From NCBI GenBank assembly GCA_037953625.1, contig CM075650.1:9938501-10002500 (forward strand): DNA of 64,000 nt, written 5' to 3'. The notes beneath the pieces are model-generated. The model was not told the DNA's origin. It saw nothing but the letters and a program-made list of their open reading frames with translations, and did no database searches. Source of the stretch: Crotalaria pallida (lineage: Eukaryota; Streptophyta; Magnoliopsida; Fabales; Fabaceae). Below are positions 1 through 10,591 of this stretch, piece by piece; the first letter of the stretch is position 1; the number at the start of each line of letters is the position of its first letter. The translations under genes were made by a program, and so were the position numbers.

Positions 1-351
1 CTGGTTCTTTGCAATTTTCATTTACTGGGTTGAAGCTGTTCTGAATATAATTGAGCAATTAATCTGCTAAATCTAAGCTCACTGCCTTGAGTTCTTGCTC
101 GTCACATTTTAAGGTGTAAAAACCGAGCTTCAGTGTGCAGCAGTTCGGTTAATAACTTAACCATTTCGTTAATCAATTTGATTAATCGATTAACCGGCGT
201 CTGCTCAGTGACAGCTTGGCATTTTTCTTTAAATACACGAACAAAAATTTAAGTGTTTTTTCAACGAATTCGAAAAATCACTATACTTGCTTCAATCTCC
301 TATTCACCCTCCCCCTCTACTCAATTGTTAGCCCCTTGTTGGTTTCCAACA
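1..351 (+). mobile_element. 3' part of a Sirevirus-like LTR (left end outside window)
   Basis: The stretch ends in TTGGTTTCCAACA, the terminus also seen at the ends of elements 1 and 3. Just upstream is a pyrimidine-rich tract (TATTCACCCTCCCCCTCT) like the one that closes those LTRs. It contains the palindromic TTAATCGATTAA motif seen in elements 2 and 4. Directly after it the sequence is minus-strand gag, so the LTR sits inside another element. The first five host bases are ATGAT; the partner target duplication lies off the window. It may be a solo LTR or the 3' LTR of a full element. Confidence 0.75.
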
Positions 352-825
352 ATGATATTGCTGTTGCAGGAGCAATTGTTTTGCATGGAATGTGGATAAT
401 ATTTTTTCTAACATATCAGAATCAGTCACCTTTTCTCCACATAATTTTAGTTGAGATGAAATTCTAAACATGGCTAAATTATACTCACTTATAGTTTTAA
501 AATCTTGTAAGCGCAAATGCATCCAATCATAACGAGTTTTGGGCAAAATTACAGTCTTTTGGTGGTCATAGTGTTCTTTTATGTTGTTCCAAAGAACAAG
601 TGGATCCTTAACAGTGAGATATTCTGTTTTCAACCCTTCATGAAGATGGTGGCGTAGGAAAATCATAGCCTTAGCCTTATCTTGGTTAGATGCATTATTG
701 CCCTCTTTTATGGTCTCTCCAAGGCCTTTTGCATCTTAATGGATTTCAACATCTAAAACCCATGACAAGTAATTCCTCCCAGTGATGTCAAGAGCCAAAA
801 ATTCAAGATTTGCAAGGTTTGACAT
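352..825 (-). pseudogene. Ty1/copia gag fragment (UBN2-like), broken
   Basis: Read on the minus strand from ATG at 823-825, this encodes the N-terminal part of a plant copia Gag. It has the opening MSNLANLEFL, a YLSWVLDVEIH block, and then the UBN2-type region with LVLWNNIKEHYDHQK and YNLAMFRISSQLKLCG. In the known family Gag packages element RNA in cytoplasmic particles. There is an in-frame TAA at 736-738 (codon 30), and the frame is cut at 352 by the inserted LTR, so the gene is dead. No zinc knuckle, protease or polymerase remains in the window. The orientation and the family (short UBN2_2-type gag) differ from the larger DUF4219/UBN2 gags of elements 1-4. Confidence 0.8.
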
Positions 826-1106
826 ATTGATTCTATAATAATAAAAATAAGTAAATTAGATAGCAAAAACAAAAAATGCACAGTTATGAAAGATGCACAA
901 ATAATATATTACCATAATTAATAATATACATCTATCATGATATCAATTATATAATATCATATAATATCATAATGTTAATTGATGAATATATCATAGTAAT
1001 ATTATTCTTTTATTTAGACATTAAAAATAATATATATCCTATAAGATAATATATCAACAGTTAAAATAACAAAAATAAATAAATATCAAGTTCTTCAGGA
1101 ACCTTT
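826..1106. other. AT-rich leader or flank of the minus-strand copia relic
   Basis: AT-rich sequence with repeated ATATCAT and AATAATAT words and no open frame. It continues on the far side of element 1 at 12382, because both sides share the ATTAT target duplication. It is probably the 5' leader or LTR of the relic whose gag lies at 352-825, but no LTR terminus or primer site is recognisable. Confidence 0.4.
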
Positions 1107-1111
1107 ATTAT
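1107..1111. repeat. Target site duplication ATTAT, left copy (element 1)
   Basis: ATTAT directly precedes the LTR start TGTTGATTC, and the same five bases follow the LTR end CCAACA at 12377-12381. This fixes the outer limits of element 1 even though its 3' LTR is split. Confidence 0.85.
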
Positions 1112-3087
1112 TGTTGATTCAAAGAGGTTTTGATGAAGACAAATATATCATGAGATCGGTTCTCAGCCAAGGTTTTGATGAAGACAAATGAATAAGCCCG
1201 TTGGTCTGATGATGCTCAGTTCTCAGACGTTGATGAAGCCAAATGAATCAGCTCAATATGCTCGAACCGTCAATTACGTTGATGAAGCCGAGTGAATCAG
1301 CTCAATATGCTCAGTTCGTCAATTTCTTTGATGAGCTCGGTTCTCGGTCAAGGCTATTGACAAATCAGCTCTGTATGCTATAAAGTATCTCGGATCTCGG
1401 ACAAGTCAATCAAATCAGCTCAGTGTGTTGATCTCTGATCTCGGCCATCGACAGAGACAAGTGAAGTATCTTGGATCTCGGCCAGGTCAATCAAATCAGC
1501 TTGGCATGTGATCTCGGATATCGGTCTTCATTGGAGCATTGATCGTGGATCTCGGCCATCTATGGAGACAATTAGATCTGATCAGTGTGATGAAGAAGTC
1601 AAAATTCCTAAGTGAGCTCGGTGCTCTCGGCACTCGGCTCGGAAGGCTGAAGATCAGATTGTTGTGTTGATGAAGTCGGAGTAAATTAGCTTAAGCTCAG
1701 GCGTACTCGGAAGTGATCAATCCGAGCTATCGCTCAGAGCAAATCAGTCGGCCAAAAGATCAGATCGGCCAGCTCAGATCAGATTCGTCACTCAAGTCCC
1801 CAAGCTCGAACAGTCGGCAAGCTCGGCAACACTGTTCATCTTCTTCAACAATCAGTAGTACGGCGCCGCTAGCACCTCTTCATATCTGTACTGGTTTTAT
1901 CGTACTGAGCGTGGCTGGCAATTTTGTTTTTATCTCACAGCGCCCATCTGTCACCAAGTCTGAATTTCAAAATGGAACTTTAAATCAGCAGAAAGGGATA
2001 GATTTGGAACACTGCTGAGAAGTTGAAGCGGCTGGTACTATTCTCTGAAAAAGGTCTCTGAACGTTGCAATGATTTGGAATTTTCTGAAATATCCGTTGG
2101 GAAGGACAAGTCATGACCCAAGACATTTTTTCCTCTCTCTCTCGTACCTCCTGTGTGCTGACATCATTATAAAAGAACTGGTTTTTCTTCTCCAACGTCA
2201 TAGAAGAGGATACACAGTGAAGTATAAGAAAGAAAAGAAGAAAAACGCAGAACAGTGAACGATAGAGCTAGAGTGAGAAACTGTTATATTTGAAATCTAA
2301 GCTTCAAATCGTTCTATGCAAAATCCTTTCTTAATTTCTCAACCAAACAATCACCTGTTCATCAAACTTTAAGATTCATACACATTCGAGTTTCGGGTTG
2401 GAGCCATCTCTTATCATTCAATCTGTTTTCAAGTCTTGAGAGGTTCTCAAGCAAGTGAAAGTCTTGGAAGGTTTCCAAGCTCGCCTAATAGGTTCTTAGG
2501 TGAAGTGAAGTCTTAGGAGGTTCTTGAGCAAAAAACCCAAAGAGGTTCTTTGGTGAAAGTCCTTGAAGGTTTCAAGGCATCTTGAAGGTTTCAAGATCTG
2601 TGAAGTCCGAAGAGGTTCTTCGGCATCAGTTCAAGTCTGGGTTAGGTGTAGAGAGGTTCTCTTGTAAATCCGTTAGTAACCGAATGGATTTATTTTTATT
2701 AAAGGCTCCCTAGAGGTTTTAGGGGGGACTAGACGTAGCTCACCGTGGTTGTGAGTGAACCAGTATAAAATCCGTTGTTTCTCTCTTCTTTACTATTTTC
2801 AGTTTTTATATCGAGCATTTAATCAGCTTTGCTATACTTTATTTTGCTCAGATAGTGCTAGCTCTTTTCCGCTGAAAATCTGATCTTTGTGTGACGCAGC
2901 TCGGATAATCGGTAGTCGGCATAGATAACCGATTATCAGAATCTTCTCGGCCCAAAGTCAGCATTTTTATTTTAACAGCAAGCATTATCCGACCGATTTC
3001 AGTTTTAACCGAAAAATTGGTACTATCGCTTCCAACTACTATTCACCCCCTCTAGTAGATTGTTAGATCGATTGTTTGTTTCCAAAA
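1112..3087 (+). repeat. 5' LTR of element 1
   Basis: It begins TGTTGATTCAAAG, matching the 3' LTR start at 5663, and ends at TTTCCAAAA where the 3' LTR has TTTCCAACA, so the terminal CA has decayed. The first 0.9 kb is built of degenerate repeats of ATCTCGG/TCTCGG and GAAGCCGA/ATCAGCTC words. A later block (2430-2660) repeats AGAGGTTCT and GAAGGTTTC phrases. No host gene is seen in it. Confidence 0.88.
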
Positions 3088-3089
3088 AT

Positions 3090-3101
3090 TGGTATCAGAG
3101 C
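3090..3101 (+). other. Primer binding site, initiator tRNA-Met (element 1)
   Basis: TGGTATCAGAGC lies two bases after the LTR end. In Ty1/copia elements this 12-mer pairs with the 3' end of initiator methionyl tRNA to prime minus-strand DNA synthesis. Confidence 0.9.
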
Positions 3102-3152
3102 TCGGTCGAAAAATCGAGCGTAAAAACTTTTTCGAAAAGATCCTAGGAAACC

Positions 3153-5176
3153 ATGGGCTCTAACAATCCATTCGGAGGTGAAGGCTCTTCAATAAACCGT
3201 CCACCACTGTTTAACGGTGATGGATATGCTTATTGGAAAGCTCGGATGAAAATTTTAATTGAAGCCATAGATATTGATGTTTGGGATGCAATTGAAAATG
3301 GCCCCTTTATTCCGAGAAGGAAAATCGGAGAGGAAGTTGTAGAAATCCCGAAGACAAGTTGGGATGATGATGATAAAAAGAAAGTGTCTTACGATTTAAA
3401 AGCCAAAAACATCATCACCTCGGCCCTGTCATATGATGAATTTTTCCGAGTTTCACATTGTAAAAATACTAAACAAATGTGGGACATTCTACAACTTACT
3501 CATGAAGGGACCAGTGAGGTTAGACGAGCAAGGTTAAATTCTTTAATGCATGAATATGAGTTATTTCGTATGTTGCTGAGCGAATCTATAAATGCCATGC
3601 AGAAACGATTTACTCATATCATAAACCATCTTATTGCTCTCGACAAAACTTTTCAAAATGTCGAGGTTCTTAACAAAGGGTTGAGATGTCTTAGCAGGGA
3701 ATGGCAGCCGAAAGTGGCAGCCATTATGGAATCAAAAGATCTAGACACCATGGACATTGCAACACTGTTCGGCAAACTGCAGGAGCATGAGATGGAGCTC
3801 AGACGTTTGACTATGCATGAAGAATCCGACAAGAAGAAGAAAGGGATCTCACTCAAGGCCTCATTGACTATGCACGAAGAATCCGACAAGAAGAAGAAAG
3901 CGATCTCACTCAAGGCCTCTGTTCATTCGGCTGAAGACTCCTCGGCCAGTAATTCAAATTCCGACATGGATAAGGAAACCTTCGGGGCTATGGTCAAAAA
4001 GTTCAGAAAACTTTTCAAAAATAATCATCAAAGCTCCTCAAAAGACAAAATAAAATGTCATGAATGTGGTCAGAGAGGACACATCAGACCCCAATGCCCG
4101 GATTATATTAAGAAAAAGAAAAGGGCAAAAGAGCATACATTGTCTGGGATGCATCCGACGAAAGTGAAAATTTGACATCTAGCTCGTCAAACGATGAAGA
4201 AAAGGCGAACCTTTGCTTAATGGGTAAATATGAAGTTGAAGTCTCGCCAAGCTCGGACCTCGACTCCACTGAGAAAGGAAGTGAAAATCTGTGCTTAATG
4301 GGAAGACATGAAGCTTCTCGACGCTCGGCGTTCGGCTCAACCGAGCAGAAAATTGAGAACCTGTGCTTATCTAGAAGACATGATGAAGAAGCTTCTCCAA
4401 ACTCGGCGCTCGGCTCAAACGAGCAAAGAAATGAGCCGACCTGTTCTCACTACAGTATTCTCAAACATAATGAAGAGACGAGCTCAAACACATCCAGTGA
4501 TGAGGAAGAAGTCGATCTTTGCTTGGTGAGTAGATTTGATGAAGGCGCATCATCAAGTTCCACTTCGAACAAGCAAGGAACCGAGGTAAATTCCGACTCC
4601 GAATCTGAGTCTCTTCATTATGAAGAATTATATAGTGCTTATATTGAAATGCATAATGAATTCAAGAAAGTTGCTAAATTAAATGATAAAATAAAAAGAA
4701 CTATTTTGAAATTGAAAGAGCAAGTCTTGAATTTAGAAAAATGCATTGATAAACTAAATTGTAACAATAAAGCACTACAACACAGAGTTGACTCTTAGAA
4801 AATTCAAGAAATCCCTTCTTGTGAAAGTTGCAAAAGTCATGAATATGAAATTACAAATTTGAAAAATACTATTGCAACTTTATCAAGAAGTGATAAAATT
4901 TTAAATCAATTTCTTGTAAATCAAAGAAGCAATACAAACAAAACCGGCCTAGGATACAAGAATGCTGAGAAAAAGAATTTTAGAAAAGTCGGCTCATTCT
5001 CAAATATAAATCATTCTAAAAGGCTGACCTGCTTTTACTGTGGCATTCATGGACACACCTCAAATTTTTGTCGAATAAAATATCATGGTGTGCCTAACGG
5101 TTCTTATGTTTGGTTTGTGAAAAATGAAAAATCCGAGAAGCCCAAAACTTTTTGGGTACCCCCGAGCAAAACTTAA
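3153..5176 (+). pseudogene. gag of element 1, frameshifted and stopped
   Basis: Opens MGSNNPFGGEG and contains the DUF4219-like YAYWKARMKILIEAID block and the UBN2-like block with EGTSEVRRARLNSLMHEYEL. A first CCHC knuckle (CHECGQRGHIRPQC, residues about 307-320) is followed by a basic patch, an acidic/serine-rich stretch, a predicted coiled coil (4620-4790) and a second CCHC knuckle (CFYCGIHGHTSNFC, 5033-5074). The frame is lost near 4120-4127, resumes in another frame to an in-frame TAG at 4796-4798, and then runs to 5176. Residues 224-252 include a duplicated LTMHEESDKKKK unit. Gag is the capsid and RNA-packaging protein. With these lesions it can make only the N-terminal two thirds. The ATG was chosen because it matches the start of gag in elements 2 and 3. 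Confidence 0.85.
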
Positions 5177-5662
5177 TTCCGAGCATATTTTTGAAGGGCA
5201 CTGTGCTAAAATGTTTTTATTTAAAATTGCCTCTTCAAAAATATATCTATTCTGGGGGAGAAAGGTTGTATTTTCCGAGCATATTATCGTTAGGGGGAGT
5301 AAATAAAAAATATTTGTCTCCAAAAATATTTGTTTCCAACCTATGTTTTCAACAATTAGTATACATTTTTTTTTCAACAATCGGTATACTCATGTTTACA
5401 ACAAGTGGTATCTGTTATGCTTGCTCTCTATTTTATTCTCGGAATTTAATTCCTATCACTCTTTTGGCAATGTGCTTAATTCTTCGGCTCCTTTTTTATC
5501 ATGCCAAAAGGGGGAGAAAGGTGTTGTTTTTGTTTTTGTTGTCTCAGCGCTACATGGGGAGAAAGGAGAAAGCTGTTATTCAAGGGGAGTGATCTTCGAG
5601 CATACATTCAGGAGAACTGCACAAAATCAACAAGCATTTGTCATCATCAAAAAGGGGGAGAT
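5177..5662 (+). other. Non-coding 3' domain and polypurine tract of element 1
   Basis: No pol follows gag. The stretch carries repeated purine tracts of the form GGGGGAGAAAGG (near 5247, 5291, 5508, 5554 and 5581). The final one, AAAAAGGGGGAGA (5649-5661), abuts the 3' LTR and is the likely plus-strand primer. Three degenerate copies of the LTR-end/primer-site junction also occur (near 5351, 5376 and 5398). Confidence 0.75.
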
Positions 5663-6629
5663 TGTTGAATCAAAGAGGTTTTGATGAAGACAAATATATC
5701 ATGAGATCGGTTCTCGGCCAAGGTTTTGATGAAGACAAATGAATAAGCTCGTTGGGTCTGATGATGCTCGGTTCTCGGACGTTGATGAAGCCGAATGAAT
5801 CAGCTCAATATGCTCAGACCGTCAATTACGTTGATGAAGCCGAGTGAATCAACTCAATATGCTCGGTCCGTCAATTACTTTGATGAGCTCGGTTCTCGGC
5901 CAGGGCTATTGACAAATCAGCTCTGTATGCTATGAAGTATCTCGGATCTCGGACAAGTCAATCAAATCAGCTCAGTGTGTTGATTTCTGATCTCGGCCAT
6001 CGACGGAGACAAGTGAAGTATCTTGGATCTCGCAAAGTCAATCAAATCAGCTTGGCGTGTTATCTCGGATATCGGTCTTCATTGGAGCATTGATCGTGGA
6101 TCTCGGCCATCTTCGAAGACAATTAGATCCGATCAGTGTGATGAAGAAGTCAAAATTCCTAAGTGAGCTCGGTGCTCTCGGCACTCGGCTCGGAAGGCTG
6201 AAGATCGGATTGTTGTATTGATGAAGTCGGAGTAAATTAGCTTAAGCTCAGGCGTACTCGGAAGTGATCAATCCGAGCTATCGGTCAGAGCAAATCAGTC
6301 GGCCAAAAGATCAGATCGGCCAGCTCAGATCAGATTCGTCACTCAAGTCCCCAAGCTCGAACAGTCGGCAAGCTCGGCAACACTGTTCATCTTCTTCAAC
6401 AATCAGCAGTACGGCGTCGCTAGCACCTCTTCATATCTGTACTGGTTTTATCGTACTGAGCATGGCTGGCAATTTTGTTTTTATCTCACAGCGCCCATTT
6501 GTCACCAAGTCTGAATTTCAAATTGGAATTTTAAATCAACAGAAAGGGACAGATTTGGAACGTTGCTGAGAAGTTAAAGCAGCGGGTACTGTTCTCTGAA
6601 AAAGGTCTCTGAACGTTGCAGCGATTTGC
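5663..6629 (+). repeat. 3' LTR of element 1, left part
   Basis: It starts TGTTGAATCAAAG directly after the polypurine tract and aligns with 1112 to about 2078 of the 5' LTR. It breaks off in a region reading GCAGCGATTTGCA, where element 2 sequence begins. About 0.94 kb of LTR (equivalent to 2079-3021) is missing before the LTR resumes at 12310. Confidence 0.85.
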
Positions 6630-8011
6630 ATTGATTTTTCACTAAACTAATCGATTAACACTTAAACTAATCGATTAACACTTTGATTACTCGATTAGAT
6701 TTTTGAAGGCTTGCGCAGTTAATCAATTAACACATGGATTACTCGATTAAGACTTGTGCTACTCGATTAACACGTACAGATCTGGTTTTTAAAATGCGTT
6801 TTTCACTTCTCAAAAGCACTTCTAATCATTTCTAACTTTTGGGTATTCTATATAAACCTATTCCTAACCTTTGTGATCATTACCTATCATCTAGAATCAT
6901 TTTCATACTCATTTTACAAAGATCAAAGCCACTCTATTCTCTCTCACTTTCAAAGATCAAAGCTTTCACTTTTACATTCTTTGATCAAGAACCTTGAATC
7001 TCTCATGTTGATATTTTCATAGCTTTTGAAAGAGATTCATAGGATTGTTATTTGTTTTTCATTTTGGTTGTAATCTTTGCAAGAGGCAAGTTATCTACAA
7101 CAAAGGAAGTCTTGGTTGTTCATCAAGCAAATCAATTAAATTGGAAGTCTTGTTGAAGAACAAGCATTTGGAAGTCTTGATTGGTTTCAAGCAAATTGGA
7201 AGTCTTGGTGTGAGGCATCATCAATCAAATTGGAAGACTTGTTGTGGGGAATCGGCAAGCAAGAGAAGGGGTTAGATTAGAGCATCAATAGGGTTACAAG
7301 GCAAGGGTGTGGTATCTCTTGTAGGCTAGCAAGAAGGGAGTCTTGTGAGGCATTTACTTGTAATTTGAGAACTCTAATTCCTCATAGTGAAGAATCTCTC
7401 TTGGTTGAAGAGGGGACTGGATGTAGCTTTCAAGTGGATGAAAGTGAACCAGGATAAATCACTGTGTCGTATCTCTAAACTCTTATCTCTTTACATTTCT
7501 TGTCATTCATTGTGTTCTTGGTTGAAAACCTAGAAAAGATTGATTTTTCATAATTGATTGAATTGGATCTTAATTGTGCAAAATTGATTTTGGGAAAATC
7601 ATTTTCATAACCTAGGTAATCAATAAGAATATTGGTGTTAATCCATTTCGCTTTATCTCTGATCATATGTGTTAATTGATTGATTTTCGTATTTGATTGA
7701 AAAGTGATTTTTCAGTTTTAACAGAGATTAATCGATTAACTGGTTTCATTAATCGATTAATTCAAAACAAGCTTTCGGCATTAATCGATTAGTTGCCTTA
7801 TTAATCGATTAATAGTAAGTTTTAATCGATTAACTTCTTGTTTTAATCGATTAAGACTGAGAGAATTTTGCAAAAATCATTTGTTTTAATCGTTTCGATT
7901 TGTTTCTTTCGAAAATCTTTCAAGGTTTATCTAACACCAATTCAACCCCCCCTTCTAGGTGTTCTCCTAGTGTATCCTAGTTATTTCACCCACCGATTGT
8001 AGGTTCTTACA
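6630..8011 (+). repeat. 5' LTR of element 2, first ~336 bp deleted
   Basis: It begins at ATTGATTTTTCAC, which corresponds to position 10928 inside the 3' LTR, and ends GGTTCTTACA. It contains many palindromic TAATCGATTA copies: a cluster at 6640-6770, just upstream of a TATATAAAC promoter-like box near 6851, and a second cluster at 7720-7855. Confidence 0.88.
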
Positions 8012-8013
8012 AT

Positions 8014-8025
8014 TGGTATCAGAGC
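8014..8025 (+). other. Primer binding site, initiator tRNA-Met (element 2)
   Basis: TGGTATCAGAGC two bases after the 5' LTR end, followed by CTCGGTCGAAAG exactly as in elements 1 and 3. Confidence 0.9.
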
Positions 8026-8081
8026 TCGGTCGAAAGACACGAGCATAGAGCTTTTTCGTTAAGATCCTTGAGGAAACTACA

Positions 8082-9872
8082 ATGGGTTCTACGAATCCCT
8101 TTGGTGGTGAAGGTGCTTCAATTAGCCGCCCTCCTATGTTTGGTGGAGAGGGTTATGCTTATTGGAAAATTAGGATGAGAATCTTTATAGAAGCCATAGA
8201 TGTGAACATTTGGGAAGCCATTGAAAATGGTCCTTATATTCCCTCAAAAGAAGTAGAAGGTGTACTTACACTAACTCCCAAAGATAAGTGGACCGATAAT
8301 GATAAAAAGAAAATTCAATACGATTTAAAAGCTAAGAATATCATCACCTCCGCTTTATCTTATGATGAGTTCTTTAGAGTCTCCCAATGTCGTAATGCCA
8401 AAGAAATGTGGGACACCTTGCAAGTCACACATGAAGGCACTAGTGAAGTTAGGCGTGCTAGATTAAATTCTTTGATGCATGAATATGAATTGTTTCGTAT
8501 GTTGCCTAATGAATCTATATGTTTTATGCAAAAGCGTTTTACTCATATTGTTAATCATCTCATTGCTCTTGGAAAAACTTTCTTGAATTGCGAACTTGTT
8601 AACAAAGTTTTAAGATGTCTAAGTAGGGAATGGCAACCCAAGGTTACCGCAATTGTTGAATCAAAGGACTTGGACAACATGGACTTAGCAACACTTTTCG
8701 GAAAGCTTCAAGAACATGAAATGGAGCTTGGACTCTTACATATGCATGAAGAATCGGACAAGAACAAAGAAAGAAAAGGAATCCCTCTTAAAGCTCAAAG
8801 ATCATATCAAAAGGAAGAGAGTTCCGATAATGATGATAATGAAGATTCCGATTCGGACATTGATGAAGAGGAGATGAAGCTTCTACTAAGAAATTTTAGC
8901 AAGCTTCTTAGGAGAAAAGGAAGGTTGAACAAAGACAAAAGTAAAGAGAAGGATCCCCCACACTACAAGACCAAGACATCAAAAGAAGGTATAGTTTGCC
9001 ATGAATGTGGAAAGCCCGGTCATCTCAAGTACTCATGCTCTAAGTATCTCAAGAAGAAGGAGAAAGAAAAGAAAAATTCAAAATCTAAAAGAGCATACAT
9101 AGTTTGGAATAGTGATGATGAAGATGACAAGAAAAGCACATCGAATAGTTCTTCGGATGATGAAGACGCCGCTTGTCTCAACTTGATAGCTCTAGTAGAT
9201 GAATAAGAAAGTTCAAATGATGAATCAAGTGAGCAAAGCTACGAAAGCGATGTAAGTGAAACTAAATCCGAAATTTCTTCCAAATATGAAATTTTATATA
9301 ATGCTTATGAAGAAATGCATGAACATCTCAAGAAACTAGCTTCGAAAAATATTGAAAGGAAGAAGCTCATTTTGAAACATCAACAAGAGATTTTAGAACT
9401 TCAAAAACAAGTTGATGAGCTTAATCTTCAAAATGAAACTCTTGATCTTATATATGCTAGTTCTTCTTGTGATTGTGCTAGTAGATTGAATAATGTGGTT
9501 GATTGTGAGGATTGCAAGTTGCTTAAGGATGAAAATGCTATTTTGAAAAATAAGCTTGCAAGTTTCACAAATGGTGATATTAGATTGCGCACATTGTTAA
9601 ATTTTCAAAGAGAAAATTCAAACAAGTTTGGTTTGGGTTATACTAATGCTAAGAGTAAATCTCATAGAAATGTTGTTGATTTTTCTAAAGTTGATTTTTC
9701 AAATGCACCAACATGTTTCTATTGTGGTACTCATGGACATACTTCAAATGTATGTTTTATAAAAGTGCATGGTATACCTAAAGGAGATTTTGTTTGGATG
9801 AAAAAGGGTGAGAGTCCCTACACTAACAAAAATGGATCCAAAACCATTTGGATACCAAAAGGCAAAGCATGA
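8082..9872 (+). pseudogene. gag of element 2, one in-frame stop
   Basis: A single frame opening MGSTNPFGGEG. Domains in order: DUF4219-like N-terminus (YAYWKIRMRIFIEAID), UBN2-like core, CCHC knuckle CHECGKPGHLKYSC (about residues 306-319), lysine-rich patch, RAYIVW motif, acidic/serine linker, coiled coil (9315-9440, many E, L and K), and a second CCHC knuckle CFYCGTHGHTSNVC near 9715-9756. It ends in a GSKTIWIPKGKA tail. The only lesion is TAA at 9204-9206, in the acidic linker between the two halves. The first half alone (374 residues) keeps one knuckle. Given the very young LTRs, the stop may be original rather than decay. Function in the family is particle assembly and RNA packaging. Confidence 0.87.
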
Positions 9873-10591
9873 TTGTTTTTGTAGGTATGATTGAAGAGAA
9901 AAAGGACTTTCATGTGTTATTCATTCATTTGCATCTTCAATTGGTATCAAAGAGAAAATCCTACAAATTGGTAACATTTGATATTATACAATTGATATTG
10001 TTAGATTATTAGATGGTTATCATGCTATTGTTGATTTTGTGATATATCTTTACAATTGATATCTTACTTTGGTTAAGTGATATTATGACTTTCTAGTTTC
10101 AATTAGTTTGTTACAATTGGTATTATTCTTCATTGTTATATGTTCTTGCCAATTGATATCACATTTCAAAGTATCATTCTTGTATTGTACAATTGGTATT
10201 AATTACCACATCTACATTTGGTATCAATGTTGTGAAGAAATGTTTGATATAGAGATAGTATGACATAGTATTTCTTATTTTGGCTTAGATTTTCTATTTT
10301 AATTGGTATATATTACTTTTTGATAATGCCAAAGGAGGAGAAATAGTATGTTTTGACTATTTTGGGGAGAAATGTATGTTTTGTGGAGAAAGGTTGTTTT
10401 TGTTGTTTTTATGTAGGTTGAGCAAAGTTGTTGAAGATAGGGGGAGAATCAAGCTTTTATCTCAATTGGAATTCAAATGTCAAAAGCATTAATTGAGGGG
10501 GAGCAAGAGTCTCACCAAGTGATAAAATGGTTCAAGCATCAACAACTTCACAAATTCAAAACATGTTTGTCATTTTCAAAAAGGGGGAGAT
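9873..10591 (+). other. Non-coding 3' domain of element 2 with primer-site-like repeats and polypurine tracts
   Basis: No pol frame. Between 9937 and 10310 there are about nine variants of ACAATTGGTATC, the sequence at the LTR/primer-site junction. After that come purine tracts of GGGGAGA type (near 10329, 10360, 10383, 10437 and 10493). The final AAAAAGGGGGAGA at about 10578-10590 abuts the 3' LTR. Confidence 0.7.

Noticed and set aside
1713..2018. 101-codon frame, repeated at 6264-6569
   Set aside because: Present in both LTRs of element 1, no motif, low-complexity Ser-rich; LTR sequence.
7045..7275. 76-codon frame, repeated at 11343-11573
   Set aside because: It lies in both LTR copies of element 2 and consists of repeated GGAAGTCTTG words; not a gene.
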